In this document: in pieces, positions 6,984 through 15,340 of the stretch | Numbering within the stretch: the stretch's first letter is position 1 | How the letters are laid out: every line of letters begins with the position of its first letter | DNA from: Thermoplasmata archaeon | Lineage (GTDB): Archaea > Thermoplasmatota > Thermoplasmata > Thermoplasmatales > Thermoplasmataceae | Direction of reading: 5' to 3' | DNA length: 16,532 bases | Assembly (NCBI GenBank): GCA_021833045.1 | Contig: JAKBGP010000022.1 | Location: forward strand, 1-16,532 | Made by a program: the position numbers and the translations under genes | Notes under the pieces: model-generated | What the model was told of the DNA's origin: nothing | Databases searched by the model: none | The model's input: only the letters and a program-made list of their open reading frames with translations

Positions 6984-9900
6984 TCACTCAGTTTTATCAT
7001 CTCCATGATCTTACTAAGAGCAAGATCCATCTGTGGATCTTTTCCACTATGCCAATCTTCAGGTTTTATTTCCACTTCATATGTTGGATCCGTTCCGTAA
7101 TTTTCTACGCCAAACCCAACATCCCTGAACTTCATCCCAAATCTTGGCTGAGTCACCTGAGTACCATCTGCCAGCCTTCTTTCAGGGCTTATTCCAATTA
7201 CTCCACCCCACGTTCTGGTACCGATTAGTGGCCCTAGGCTTAACAGCTTGAAAGAATGACTGAAAATATCCCCATCAGATCCTGCATTCTCGTTTGTAAG
7301 AGCTATCATTGGCCCCTCAACAGAATAGGATGGATATGGGGAATCCTGCCCTCTCCTTGGATGAGTAAGTGCTATTCTTTCCCGCATTAGCTTTTCAAGG
7401 ACAAGTTGTGAAACATTGCCTCCTCCATTGAACCTGACGTCAACTATAAGACCAAATTTCTTGAATTCCCTTGTATAAAGCCTGTAAAATTCTGCAAGTC
7501 CATCCAGCATCATGTTTGGGATATGAACATAACCTACCTCCCCTCCAGTTTTTTCATGTACCATCTTCCTGTTTTCCTCAACCCAGCTCCTGTATCTGAG
7601 ATATCTATCATCTGGAATTGTCTTAACGTAGTTTGAAAATGCCTTCTTGTCCTGAGTTTTGACATCAATTCTGATTATCTCAGATGGTAGATTAAGTAAT
7701 ATCTCATCTATTGTTTTTCCATCGGGTCCAGGGGACTCTCCATTAATGGACACAATCTGGTCACCCTCCATGAATCCTCCCAGGAGCAGTGGACTTTTTT
7801 CATTCTCATTTGAAAGATCTCCATGATAAATTTTCTTTATGTAGTATTTCTTTCCTCTTAATTCAAAATCAGCCCCAAGATGTCCTATGGGTATGGCATC
7901 AGAAGAAAGGAAGTCTCCACCTGTTTCATAGGAATGTGACGTTCTGAACTCTCCCTGCATCTCTCTCATTATTTCAGACAGTTCAAACCTTGTGGTGATC
8001 TTGCTAACAAGGGGTTCATACTTCTCATATATCTGCCGTGCATTCTTTGTTGCAAACTCCTCCTTCCAGAAAAAGCTTGTTGCCAGCAGCCATGTCTCAT
8101 TGAACATCTGCTTCCACTCTTCCAGAGGTTCTATCCTTATTTTCAGATCTTTGAGATGGATTTCCTTTTCCTCGTCAAAACCACTCACCATTTCCTTCGC
8201 AACCTTTGCCTGTAGCTTGAAAACTTTATTTTTTTCCTTTCTGATTAACACAGATTTTTCATCCACTGAAACTCTGAAATCAAGCACCTTTTCCGCAACA
8301 GTCTTAGGCTTCTTTGTTTCAAAGCTGAAGAAAACAAGTTTACCAGCTCTCTGTCTCCCCGATGCGGCATTCTTTAGCAAGCCTTCGGCCCTGTATGAAA
8401 GGTATAGCAAGCCTCCTTTTATGGCCCTAAGAGAATTGAAGTTACCCGAATCTATGGGTAATGAATCGGAAAATGATCCTGCACTCTCTCTTTCAGATTT
8501 TAGTCTCATGGATTCTGGTATCCTGACTGTTGGTGAAAAGTCTCCACCATCGATCTTCATATAATATATTCTAGTCATCAGGGGAAATGAGTAGTTGAAC
8601 GTTGCCCTGTCCTCTACTGGATCAAAAGTTCTGTCAGAAAGATAATAAAGATAAGACCCAGTAGGATCAAAGGATGGTGAATAGTCATTAGCCGTTCTTT
8701 CTGTTATTTCTTTCTTCTCCATTCTATCAAGCACCACTGTTTTTACAATGGAACCGTCCCTCTGCCCAAAACCTCCTGTCATATATGGGAATGTATATGC
8801 AATTTTGCCTGAGTCATTTGACCATGCGACATCCCTTATCTTTCCTGCCTCACTTTCATCAATCAGATCACAAGACATATTCTCTATATTCACCATATAA
8901 AGCTGAAACAGAATATTTGTAACCGCAATCTTCTTTCCATCAGGAGAAGGAAACGTGTTATCTATCAGTCCAATATTTCTTTCAAGCTGCGTGTGCTTCG
9001 TAATGTCTGAAATTTCAGATATGCATAGAAATTCCCCATCCTTATCCTGCCTTACATAGGAGACTCTTTTTCCATCAAGGAACTTCATCAGTCTTACCCT
9101 TCCATGTGATTGAATTTGCAACTGTGGACTCATTTCTTCAGATGTTATGATGCCTTTACCCCTGAGGACAAATCCATATGTATCATCCTTTCCGTTCATT
9201 GTATATTCTTCCAGGTAGTTCGCGGTATCCGGGAATTTCGAGGATGGAAAAGTTATCCCTGAGTCCATTCTTACCTCAATTTTCTTTTCCTCCTTTTTTT
9301 CTGGATTTAATGTAAATAATTCGCCTCCCATGGAATACAACAGAACCTCACCATTCGATGAAAGATGCCTTGGATAATAGGTCTTGAAATCAGAATGCTT
9401 CGTTAATTTTCCACCCTTTACATCAACGGAATATATTTGTCCATTGCCTTCATGATCGGAAACAAAAAACACTTTTTCACCATGGATACATGGAGAGGAA
9501 ACGTGTCCATCCAGGTCTACTATTTTGTTAAATTTTCCATTGAGCTTTCCTGACCAGATAACGCCTCTGGTTCCACCTTTATAACCCTTCCAGTGTGGCA
9601 TATCGTATGTATATCTTCCTATTACCACATCATCTCCGTGGAATAATATGTGAGATCCTGGACCAAGATTCAGAGGGTTCAAATTTAGTGTTTCTGTATC
9701 AAGTTCATAGAAGAATGTAAGAGCTCCAAACGGTGACATTGCATCTGTTGAAATAATTGGTACATCTCCCTTCCACCCTGCAACATCTGTAAACATCCTT
9801 CTTGGTACACTTTTTCCGTTAAGGAAAGTAACCCTCTTCACCATACCTGTTACCCTGTCATACATATACAGGTCTGCCAGTGATCCGTCCTTGCCCCTCA

Positions 9901-10078
9901 TCGATCTGAAAATTATCTTATTTCTGTCTGGAGAAAATCTCGCATTATTTATTATACCTTCATTTGACACTACAACCCTTGAGCTTCCATCTTTCAAATC
10001 TCCGACCCAGATTTTATCATTGGAAACAAAAAGAAATTCGTTACCCATGATATCTGGCCCATGCTTGTAAAATACCAT
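6971..10078 (-). CDS. tri: Tricorn protease
   Basis: Tricorn is a giant cytosolic hexameric serine protease that cuts peptides released by the proteasome into short pieces for aminopeptidases. This 1035-residue protein has the full layout: a six-bladed propeller (about 1-300), a seven-bladed propeller (about 300-630), the C1 domain (about 640-720) with RTSHSYETGG, a PDZ domain (about 725-815), and the C2 catalytic domain. Catalytic residues are His715, Ser934 in NAGSDGD, and Glu992 in VENYGTDP; Asp935, which selects basic P1 residues, is kept. From memory, the T. acidophilum residues are His746, Ser965, Asp966 and Glu1023, a constant shift of 31, so the catalytic half has no net indel and the enzyme should be active. 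The first residues (PDIMGNEFLFVSNDKIW) match the known N-terminus. A TATA-like box 23 bases upstream supports a leaderless start at 10078. It is monocistronic. Confidence 0.98.
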   Translation of the reverse strand: MVFYKHGPDIMGNEFLFVSNDKIWVGDLKDGSSRVVVSNEGIINNARFSPDRNKIIFRSMRGKDGSLADLYMYDRVTGMVKRVTFLNGKSVPRRMFTDVAGWKGDVPIISTDAMSPFGALTFFYELDTETLNLNPLNLGPGSHILFHGDDVVIGRYTYDMPHWKGYKGGTRGVIWSGKLNGKFNKIVDLDGHVSSPCIHGEKVFFVSDHEGNGQIYSVDVKGGKLTKHSDFKTYYPRHLSSNGEVLLYSMGGELFTLNPEKKEEKKIEVRMDSGITFPSSKFPDTANYLEEYTMNGKDDTYGFVLRGKGIITSEEMSPQLQIQSHGRVRLMKFLDGKRVSYVRQDKDGEFLCISEISDITKHTQLERNIGLIDNTFPSPDGKKIAVTNILFQLYMVNIENMSCDLIDESEAGKIRDVAWSNDSGKIAYTFPYMTGGFGQRDGSIVKTVVLDRMEKKEITERTANDYSPSFDPTGSYLYYLSDRTFDPVEDRATFNYSFPLMTRIYYMKIDGGDFSPTVRIPESMRLKSERESAGSFSDSLPIDSGNFNSLRAIKGGLLYLSYRAEGLLKNAASGRQRAGKLVFFSFETKKPKTVAEKVLDFRVSVDEKSVLIRKEKNKVFKLQAKVAKEMVSGFDEEKEIHLKDLKIRIEPLEEWKQMFNETWLLATSFFWKEEFATKNARQIYEKYEPLVSKITTRFELSEIMREMQGEFRTSHSYETGGDFLSSDAIPIGHLGADFELRGKKYYIKKIYHGDLSNENEKSPLLLGGFMEGDQIVSINGESPGPDGKTIDEILLNLPSEIIRIDVKTQDKKAFSNYVKTIPDDRYLRYRSWVEENRKMVHEKTGGEVGYVHIPNMMLDGLAEFYRLYTREFKKFGLIVDVRFNGGGNVSQLVLEKLMRERIALTHPRRGQDSPYPSYSVEGPMIALTNENAGSDGDIFSHSFKLLSLGPLIGTRTWGGVIGISPERRLADGTQVTQPRFGMKFRDVGFGVENYGTDPTYEVEIKPEDWHSGKDPQMDLALSKIMEMIKLSEKKK

Positions 10079-10091
10079 TGTTCTGTAGTGT

Positions 10092-10106
10092 AATTATATT
10101 ATATAG
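10092..10106 (-). promoter_or_regulatory. TATA-like box of tricorn
   Basis: The minus strand reads CTATATAATATAATT, centred about 22 bases before the tricorn ATG at 10078. It lies 85 bases from the oppositely oriented S53 protease TATA box. Confidence 0.55.
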
Positions 10107-10190
10107 CCATTTTCTATGAAACTCTTAATTTTTATACCTGTTCAAAGTTTAAAATATCTCTCAAAAAATCAAAACAGTTTAAAGAACCAT

Positions 10191-10198
10191 TTTATAAG
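10191..10198 (+). promoter_or_regulatory. TATA-like box of the S53 protease gene
   Basis: TTTATAAG centred about 22 bases before the ATG at 10217, with no Shine-Dalgarno site between, points to a leaderless transcript and supports ATG 10217 over the adjoining TTG at 10214. Confidence 0.55.
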
Positions 10199-10216
10199 AT
10201 TAGAATATTTTCATTG

Positions 10217-13200
10217 ATGAAATTGAAAAGCAATAAAAAAATCATATCCATTCTTATGGTTCTTGGTTTCCTCTTTTCAACCATGGCAGTACTGTCAGGC
10301 ACGGACCAGGTTTCAGGAATGATTACACATTCATCCGGTTCGCAAAACAAATCAATAGAAAACAACCTCCTCATTTCCTCCAATTTAGTTCCTTTAAGAA
10401 ATTATGTAAACACATCAGAAAAATACAGCATAAAAAGCCCAAGAGAAGTTAACACAACAAACAGTAACAAAAGCGAAAGTATTCTCGTGGGATTCCAGTT
10501 CTCAAATCTTTCAGAACTGGTGAGTCTACTTTCGAATATATCTAATAAAAATTCTCCACAATATCACAGGTATATTTCCAGGGCTCAGTTTGAAAGGAGG
10601 TTTGAACCTTCAGATGCAATTTATAATAATTTTATAAAATATCTTCAATCAAATGGTATATATCACATCACAACCTATAAAGGAAGATCCATAGTTACAT
10701 TCACATCCACAACGAAATTAGTTGACAAAATGTTCAGGGTTAAGACAGAAGATTTTGTAAATGGTTCTCAGAATTATTATGCAGCAGTTGGTGTTCCTAA
10801 AGTCCCATCATACTTCAATAACTATGTAACTTCCATAATAGGCCTGTCAAATTATTCGCAGTATGTAATGAGTCTGAATCTTCAGCATAAAGTGGCAGTG
10901 CAGAAAAATGCATCAGTTAAAAAAACACCGCAGGGAAACATCATTTCACCTGCCTGCTATGATGGTACACAGTATTTTTATGCTCCAGAATTTCAGTCTG
11001 CTTACAATGAAAGAACACTATTCAGGGAATATGGATATCCAACCTCATCTGTTGAGGCAACCATATTATGGGGTGGTGAATATAATGGAACAAACACAAG
11101 CACTCCTTATGGAACCCTAACACATGACGAAAGAGTAGGTTCATTTGTGCCATCGAATGTATACTGTTACTTCAATGAGACAATGCCATCTGGTGAACCA
11201 CATGCAAAGGTTGTTGGAGTACCTCTTAACGGGGCTGTATCGCCAGGCCCTCTAGCGCAGTATGACAGCACTGGAGCAAATTTTGAAAACACTCTGGATA
11301 TGGAAATGCTTGGAAGCACAGCACCCGGTTCGACCATATATAATGTATATGGAAACAGTTCCTCTTATTACAATATTAATCTGGCTTTCAATTATATACT
11401 GAATCCAGGGAGCAAAAGTTCTAAGCTTAACAACGTTTCAGTAATTTCAAATTCGTGGGGAGGATGTAACGTTAACTGCACTAGCATTTATGAAGATGAC
11501 ATGGAGGCTCAGGCAAGGGGAATCACAGTTCTTGCCTCATCAGGCGATGCTGGTGATAATGCCAATAGTACTAAATGGGTAGGGACAAATGTGGAATTTC
11601 CATCTGTACTTGGATACAATAACTTTGGGGTAGTTGCTGTTGGAGGAACAACTTTCCAGTTGAATGCAACGTCTAACATCGAATCTCAGAGGAACTGGTA
11701 CGTCCCAGAAGGGGACAAAATTTTAGGAGGCCCATATGGAACAAGTTCAGGAATTGACACCTGTCTCAAGGAACCAAACTGGCAAAAGGATTCATCAGCG
11801 AATCTTGTAATTAAGGGCGAAGGAAGAGGTGTTCCAGACATATCTGCCATAGCCAACGATACACTGGTAACCATCTCAATTTCTGGATATACCTATGATG
11901 CAACAAACGCAACATACGGAGGTAGATTCGAATATGCATGGGGAACAAGCATTGCATCACCTGTCACGGCTGGAATACTTTCAGAAATTGATTCAGTCTT
12001 ATATAAAAATAATGATAGTCGTTTAGGTTTTCTGGATCCCTTGCTTTATAAGTTAGGAAATGAACAGTTTGAAAAGGAATCTTCAAACAGCACCACAGGA
12101 TACATTGACACTGGAACATATAATTCTACATTGCCTGCACTTCCATTCTATCCTGTAGAAACTGGAAGGAACCACATATATCACGCAAGATATGGATACA
12201 GCCTTCTTGATGGATGGGGATCAATAAATGCCTATAACCTTACGGTATATACTCTGAAAAGGAACTTCAGGAACAATAATTCTGATCTTTTGGGAATCGA
12301 TAATAATCTTACCTTAAAGTCTCTGGATGTCAGTTCATATAACTCGACCGGTTCTCTCAATAGATTCTATAATGCCTCAGTTCAACAAAATTTATTTCTT
12401 GCCAATGAAATGGGACAGCCACTTTACTGGATTCAAAATGTAATTTACTTAAACAAGACAGTTTCAGGAGGATATGTTGTCAATTACACTGGATGGGTTA
12501 ACTATCCATTCTATGGAATTTATCAAACATCAACCGTATATCACTACACGTTCCCTTCAGGAAGAATAATCTTACTGCCACATAGTTTTAATATTTCTAC
12601 ACAGCTAAACGTCAATGGAAACCCCATGGACAGTTATCTCAAATTTTTTGTTAACAGGCACGAAATAAAAATGAATGTTACAGGGGCTGCGTTCATAATA
12701 GGGGCAAGAAACTATTCATATTATTATGAAAATAATCTAATTTATAATGGACCATATCCCAACAACAAATTTCAGGGTGGATTAGATCCTCAATTTGGTC
12801 TTGTTGGTGGCCCTTCTGCATATCTTGGAATATTCAGGAATTCAACAACCGCTTATGTGAAAAGTTACATTGAAAATGAAGAAGGGCACTGGATAGTTCC
12901 TAGAACAAGATCATTCAATGAATCAATTGATCAGACAGGTGAAAATGCAACAAACCTGATCTACTCCCCGAATGGAACAGGATGTTACAGTATTGGCATA
13001 AAACCAGGAAGTAAGGAGCAGGGACTGGTTTTCTATACTACGACAGGAAGAGAAAAATTCAAGCTAGACTTCCTTGAGACAAATCTTACAGACGGAACAG
13101 TTTGGAACCTGACATTTGATGGGAAGAAATATTCATCAAATCTGAACAACATTACTGTATATTCTGTCAATGGAACCTATACATACGAAGCTGAAAACAC

Positions 13201-13600
13201 AACCCTGTTTTACAACCAGAATTTTCATAAAGTTATTTCAGTAAGTGGCAAAAATATAACAGTACAGATCATTTACATAAGGTATTCATACATTCACGGA
13301 ACAGTATCACCTTCAGATGCAACTCTGTCATTTAACGGAAAGAATGTGCAAATATCCGGAAATGGTCAGTTCAATATAACTACCACTTACGGAAGTTTTG
13401 TTCTGAAGGCATCATCGTCAGGCTTTAAAACAAAATACCTGAACTTTACAGTTCAGAAGGGGAGATCACTTAAACTTAATATTTCCCTTTCAGAAAGTAA
13501 ACAGCAGAGTCCGAATTATATTTACCTTTACTTAACACTGATCCTGCTTGTCATCACAACAGTAATTGCAGTCGCTATAAATTTAAAAAGGAGGAGGTAG
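10217..13600 (+). CDS. Secreted, membrane-anchored S53 (sedolisin/kumamolisin) protease
   Basis: Sedolisins are acid-stable serine-carboxyl endopeptidases made with an inhibitory propeptide. From ATG 10217 the protein has 1127 residues, twice or more the size of a plain sedolisin. Order of parts: a basic start and signal helix (about 8-28); a pro-kumamolisin-type propeptide (about 85-215); the catalytic domain (about 245-675) with Glu357 and Asp361 in NFENTLD, the oxyanion Asp444 in ASSGDAG, and Ser578 in WGTSIASP, the ExxxD, D, S set of the family; an extracellular beta-rich region (about 680-1015); a PEGA-like carboxypeptidase-type domain (about 1022-1092, HGTVSPSDATLSFNG); and a C-terminal membrane helix (1101-1121) ending KRRR. 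About forty N-glycosylation sequons fit a glycosylated surface protein. The Ca2+ site near 663-671 (LLDGWGSIN) looks partly changed. It probably digests external protein at low pH. It is divergent from tricorn and ends 2 bases from the purH end. Confidence 0.93.
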   Translation: MKLKSNKKIISILMVLGFLFSTMAVLSGTDQVSGMITHSSGSQNKSIENNLLISSNLVPLRNYVNTSEKYSIKSPREVNTTNSNKSESILVGFQFSNLSELVSLLSNISNKNSPQYHRYISRAQFERRFEPSDAIYNNFIKYLQSNGIYHITTYKGRSIVTFTSTTKLVDKMFRVKTEDFVNGSQNYYAAVGVPKVPSYFNNYVTSIIGLSNYSQYVMSLNLQHKVAVQKNASVKKTPQGNIISPACYDGTQYFYAPEFQSAYNERTLFREYGYPTSSVEATILWGGEYNGTNTSTPYGTLTHDERVGSFVPSNVYCYFNETMPSGEPHAKVVGVPLNGAVSPGPLAQYDSTGANFENTLDMEMLGSTAPGSTIYNVYGNSSSYYNINLAFNYILNPGSKSSKLNNVSVISNSWGGCNVNCTSIYEDDMEAQARGITVLASSGDAGDNANSTKWVGTNVEFPSVLGYNNFGVVAVGGTTFQLNATSNIESQRNWYVPEGDKILGGPYGTSSGIDTCLKEPNWQKDSSANLVIKGEGRGVPDISAIANDTLVTISISGYTYDATNATYGGRFEYAWGTSIASPVTAGILSEIDSVLYKNNDSRLGFLDPLLYKLGNEQFEKESSNSTTGYIDTGTYNSTLPALPFYPVETGRNHIYHARYGYSLLDGWGSINAYNLTVYTLKRNFRNNNSDLLGIDNNLTLKSLDVSSYNSTGSLNRFYNASVQQNLFLANEMGQPLYWIQNVIYLNKTVSGGYVVNYTGWVNYPFYGIYQTSTVYHYTFPSGRIILLPHSFNISTQLNVNGNPMDSYLKFFVNRHEIKMNVTGAAFIIGARNYSYYYENNLIYNGPYPNNKFQGGLDPQFGLVGGPSAYLGIFRNSTTAYVKSYIENEEGHWIVPRTRSFNESIDQTGENATNLIYSPNGTGCYSIGIKPGSKEQGLVFYTTTGREKFKLDFLETNLTDGTVWNLTFDGKKYSSNLNNITVYSVNGTYTYEAENTTLFYNQNFHKVISVSGKNITVQIIYIRYSYIHGTVSPSDATLSFNGKNVQISGNGQFNITTTYGSFVLKASSSGFKTKYLNFTVQKGRSLKLNISLSESKQQSPNYIYLYLTLILLVITTVIAVAINLKRRR

Positions 13601-13602
13601 TA

Positions 13603-15072
13603 TTAGTGAAGAAAAACCCTTCTACCGGTAAAGTAAAGAGAGATTTCGTGTTTCTGACAGGATTCTATTACATCCTGATCCCTGATTGATCCTCCCGGTT
13701 CAACAATGGCCGAAATACCATTTACCGCGGCCACATCAACATTATCAGAAAATGGCAGATAAGCGTCTGAGGCCATTATGGACCCCTTTGCCTTTTCACC
13801 TGCCCTGCTGCATGCTATTTTCGTTGCCTCAACGCGGGAGGTCTGACCGGCACCAACACCAACTGTAACACAGTTCTTTGTCAGTACAACAGCATTGCTT
13901 CTGCAATGGGCTGCTATTTTCCACGCAAACTCTATCTCTCTGGATGAAAATTCTCTTCTGGTCTTAACTACCTCTTTCATCTGATCTATGCTTGTATTCA
14001 TTCTTGTCTGTTCAAGAATTCCATTAAAAAGCGTTTTAAAGTTCCTATCAGGTCCATTGCCAGAATATTTTATCATCCTGATATTTTTCTTTTTTCCTAT
14101 AAGTTTCCTAGCATCACTGTCAAAGTCCTTTGCGATTATTATCTCTACGAATAGATCTTTTATTGCCTCTGCCACTCTTTTATCTGCATTACCATTAATG
14201 CATATAACCGATCCATAGGCAGATTCTCTATCTGCTTCTATAGCTTTCTCCAGAGCATCTCCATGGTCAATCCCAGTTGCCGCACCACAGGGAGTATTAT
14301 GTTTTATAACAACTGCGAATGGATCTGAGAAATCGAGAGCTGTCTCAATAGCTGAAGATGCATCGACGTAATTATTATACGACATCTCTTTCCCGTGGAA
14401 GACCTCCATCTTTCCATACTCTGGAATTTCATAGATAAAACCTTCCTGATCCGGGTTTTCACCATATCTAAGTTTCTTTCCATTTTCGAGTTCAATTAGT
14501 TTTATGCTTCCTGCATCATTGAGGGAATTATATATCATCATGTCATATTTGTAGGTTAGTTTGAAAGCGTCTAGGGCAAGTTTTTTTCTGGTTTCTTCCC
14601 TGATCGTCCCATGGTCAGCAATGTCTTTCTTTACAAGTTCATAATCATTCCTGTTTTTTACTACTGTAACTCTTTTCCAGTTTTTAGCTGCTGCTCTTAA
14701 TAAGGAAACCCCTCCAATATCTATGTGCTCAATTTTTTCATCCTCTGTTCCATTTATATATTTACTGAAGTCGTATAGATTGCACATAACTATATCGAAG
14801 GGAAAATAGCCCTTTTCTTTAACTTGCCTTTTATCTTCATCACTATCACGCATTAATATTCCAGAAAAAATAGCCGGGTGCAGTGTCTTGACCCTTCCAC
14901 CAAGTAAATCATCAAAGCCAGTCAATTCAGAAATGGAAAGGCTCCTCACACCGTGTTCTTCAAGGTATTTTCTGGTACCATCTGACGCATATATTTTCTC
15001 TATCTTTCCATTTATCGCCTTTAGAAACTCATCTGATCCTGATTTATCCGTCAGGGATGCAAGCACATTCAT
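13603..15072 (-). CDS. purH: Bifunctional AICAR formyltransferase/IMP cyclohydrolase
   Basis: PurH carries out the last two steps of IMP synthesis: formylation of AICAR with 10-formyl-tetrahydrofolate, then ring closure. Numbering is from the ATG at 15072 (489 aa). The cyclohydrolase half (about 1-190) has LTDKSG, GGRVKTLHP (58-66), NLYDF and IDIGGVSLLRAAAKNW. The formyltransferase half has LRYGENPDQ, the catalytic Lys257-His258 in IKHNTPCGAA, GQTSRVEA (409-416), SDAYLPFSDNVD and the usual FTGRRVFLH end. An in-frame ATG at 15090 would add six residues, but the TATA-like box then overlaps the start; from 15072 the box is 23 bases upstream, as at the other genes, and the protein starts MNVLASLTDKSG as the family does. 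Many archaea use PurP/PurO instead, so a fused PurH is notable. It is slightly short for the family but has no missing motif. Confidence 0.95.
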   Translation of the reverse strand: MNVLASLTDKSGSDEFLKAINGKIEKIYASDGTRKYLEEHGVRSLSISELTGFDDLLGGRVKTLHPAIFSGILMRDSDEDKRQVKEKGYFPFDIVMCNLYDFSKYINGTEDEKIEHIDIGGVSLLRAAAKNWKRVTVVKNRNDYELVKKDIADHGTIREETRKKLALDAFKLTYKYDMMIYNSLNDAGSIKLIELENGKKLRYGENPDQEGFIYEIPEYGKMEVFHGKEMSYNNYVDASSAIETALDFSDPFAVVIKHNTPCGAATGIDHGDALEKAIEADRESAYGSVICINGNADKRVAEAIKDLFVEIIIAKDFDSDARKLIGKKKNIRMIKYSGNGPDRNFKTLFNGILEQTRMNTSIDQMKEVVKTRREFSSREIEFAWKIAAHCRSNAVVLTKNCVTVGVGAGQTSRVEATKIACSRAGEKAKGSIMASDAYLPFSDNVDVAAVNGISAIVEPGGSIRDQDVIESCQKHEISLYFTGRRVFLH

Positions 15073-15090
15073 GATCTCTAAGCACTTCAT

Positions 15091-15100
15091 TTTTAATATG
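15091..15100 (-). promoter_or_regulatory. TATA-like box of purH
   Basis: The minus strand reads CATATTAAAA, centred 23 bases before the ATG at 15072 and directly abutting the alternative ATG at 15090. The geometry makes 15072 the more likely start. Confidence 0.45.
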
Positions 15101-15302
15101 CTTTAAGAATTTCAACATCAAAATGATGCTGTGTTCATTTTGTGAATTTAAAGTTAGCGCGAATAATATAATGAATAATCGTACGATCAACAGTCTCTAA
15201 CTATTGGTGAAACGATGAGAATTGTGTAATATTATAGCAACTATATTACTGGTAGTAATGGTAAATATGTTTCTGTAATTTATTTTTAAAGTTGACAAAA
15301 GA
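15101..15302. other. Divergent intergenic region purH / methionine adenosyltransferase
   Basis: This AT-rich stretch lies between two promoters. I find no tRNA, no C/D box set and no convincing gene. It holds one perfect inverted repeat, ATTACT-GGT-AGTAAT (15245-15259), which could be an operator, listed separately. Confidence 0.5.
15245..15259. repeat. Inverted repeat, possible operator upstream of mat
   Basis: ATTACT (15245-15250) and AGTAAT (15254-15259) are perfect complements around GGT. The centre is about 55 bases upstream of the TATA-like box of the methionine adenosyltransferase gene. Its size suits a small dimeric regulator, but a 6-base arm in AT-rich DNA can arise by chance. Confidence 0.3.
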
Positions 15303-15312
15303 TTTTATAAAA
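15303..15312 (+). promoter_or_regulatory. TATA-like box of methionine adenosyltransferase
   Basis: TTTTATAAAA centred about 33 bases before the ATG at 15341. This is farther than at the other genes, implying a leader of roughly 7-10 bases. An AGGT (15331-15334) six bases before the ATG could serve as a short ribosome binding site. Confidence 0.55.
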
Positions 15313-15340
15313 AAGAAATCTTAGCGGTTTAGGTAAACAA

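Noticed and set aside
7992..8564. Plus-strand frame of 190 codons opposite tricorn
   Set aside because: It is antisense to a clear, conserved tricorn coding region and resembles no protein family; a codon-bias shadow.
15123..15200. Small 25-codon reading frame on the plus strand (starts MMLCSFCEF)
   Set aside because: It contains a CxxC pair, but has no ribosome binding site or well-placed TATA box and is short enough to arise by chance in this gap.
15101..15302. A second C/D box RNA (ATGATGC near 15123, CGATGAG near 15213)
   Set aside because: The partial C-like boxes lack CTGA boxes at proper spacing and lack a closing stem.
15260..15340. SAM-sensing riboswitch before the methionine adenosyltransferase gene
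   Set aside because: The predicted leader is under about 10 bases and no stable stems are present; known SAM riboswitches are bacterial.
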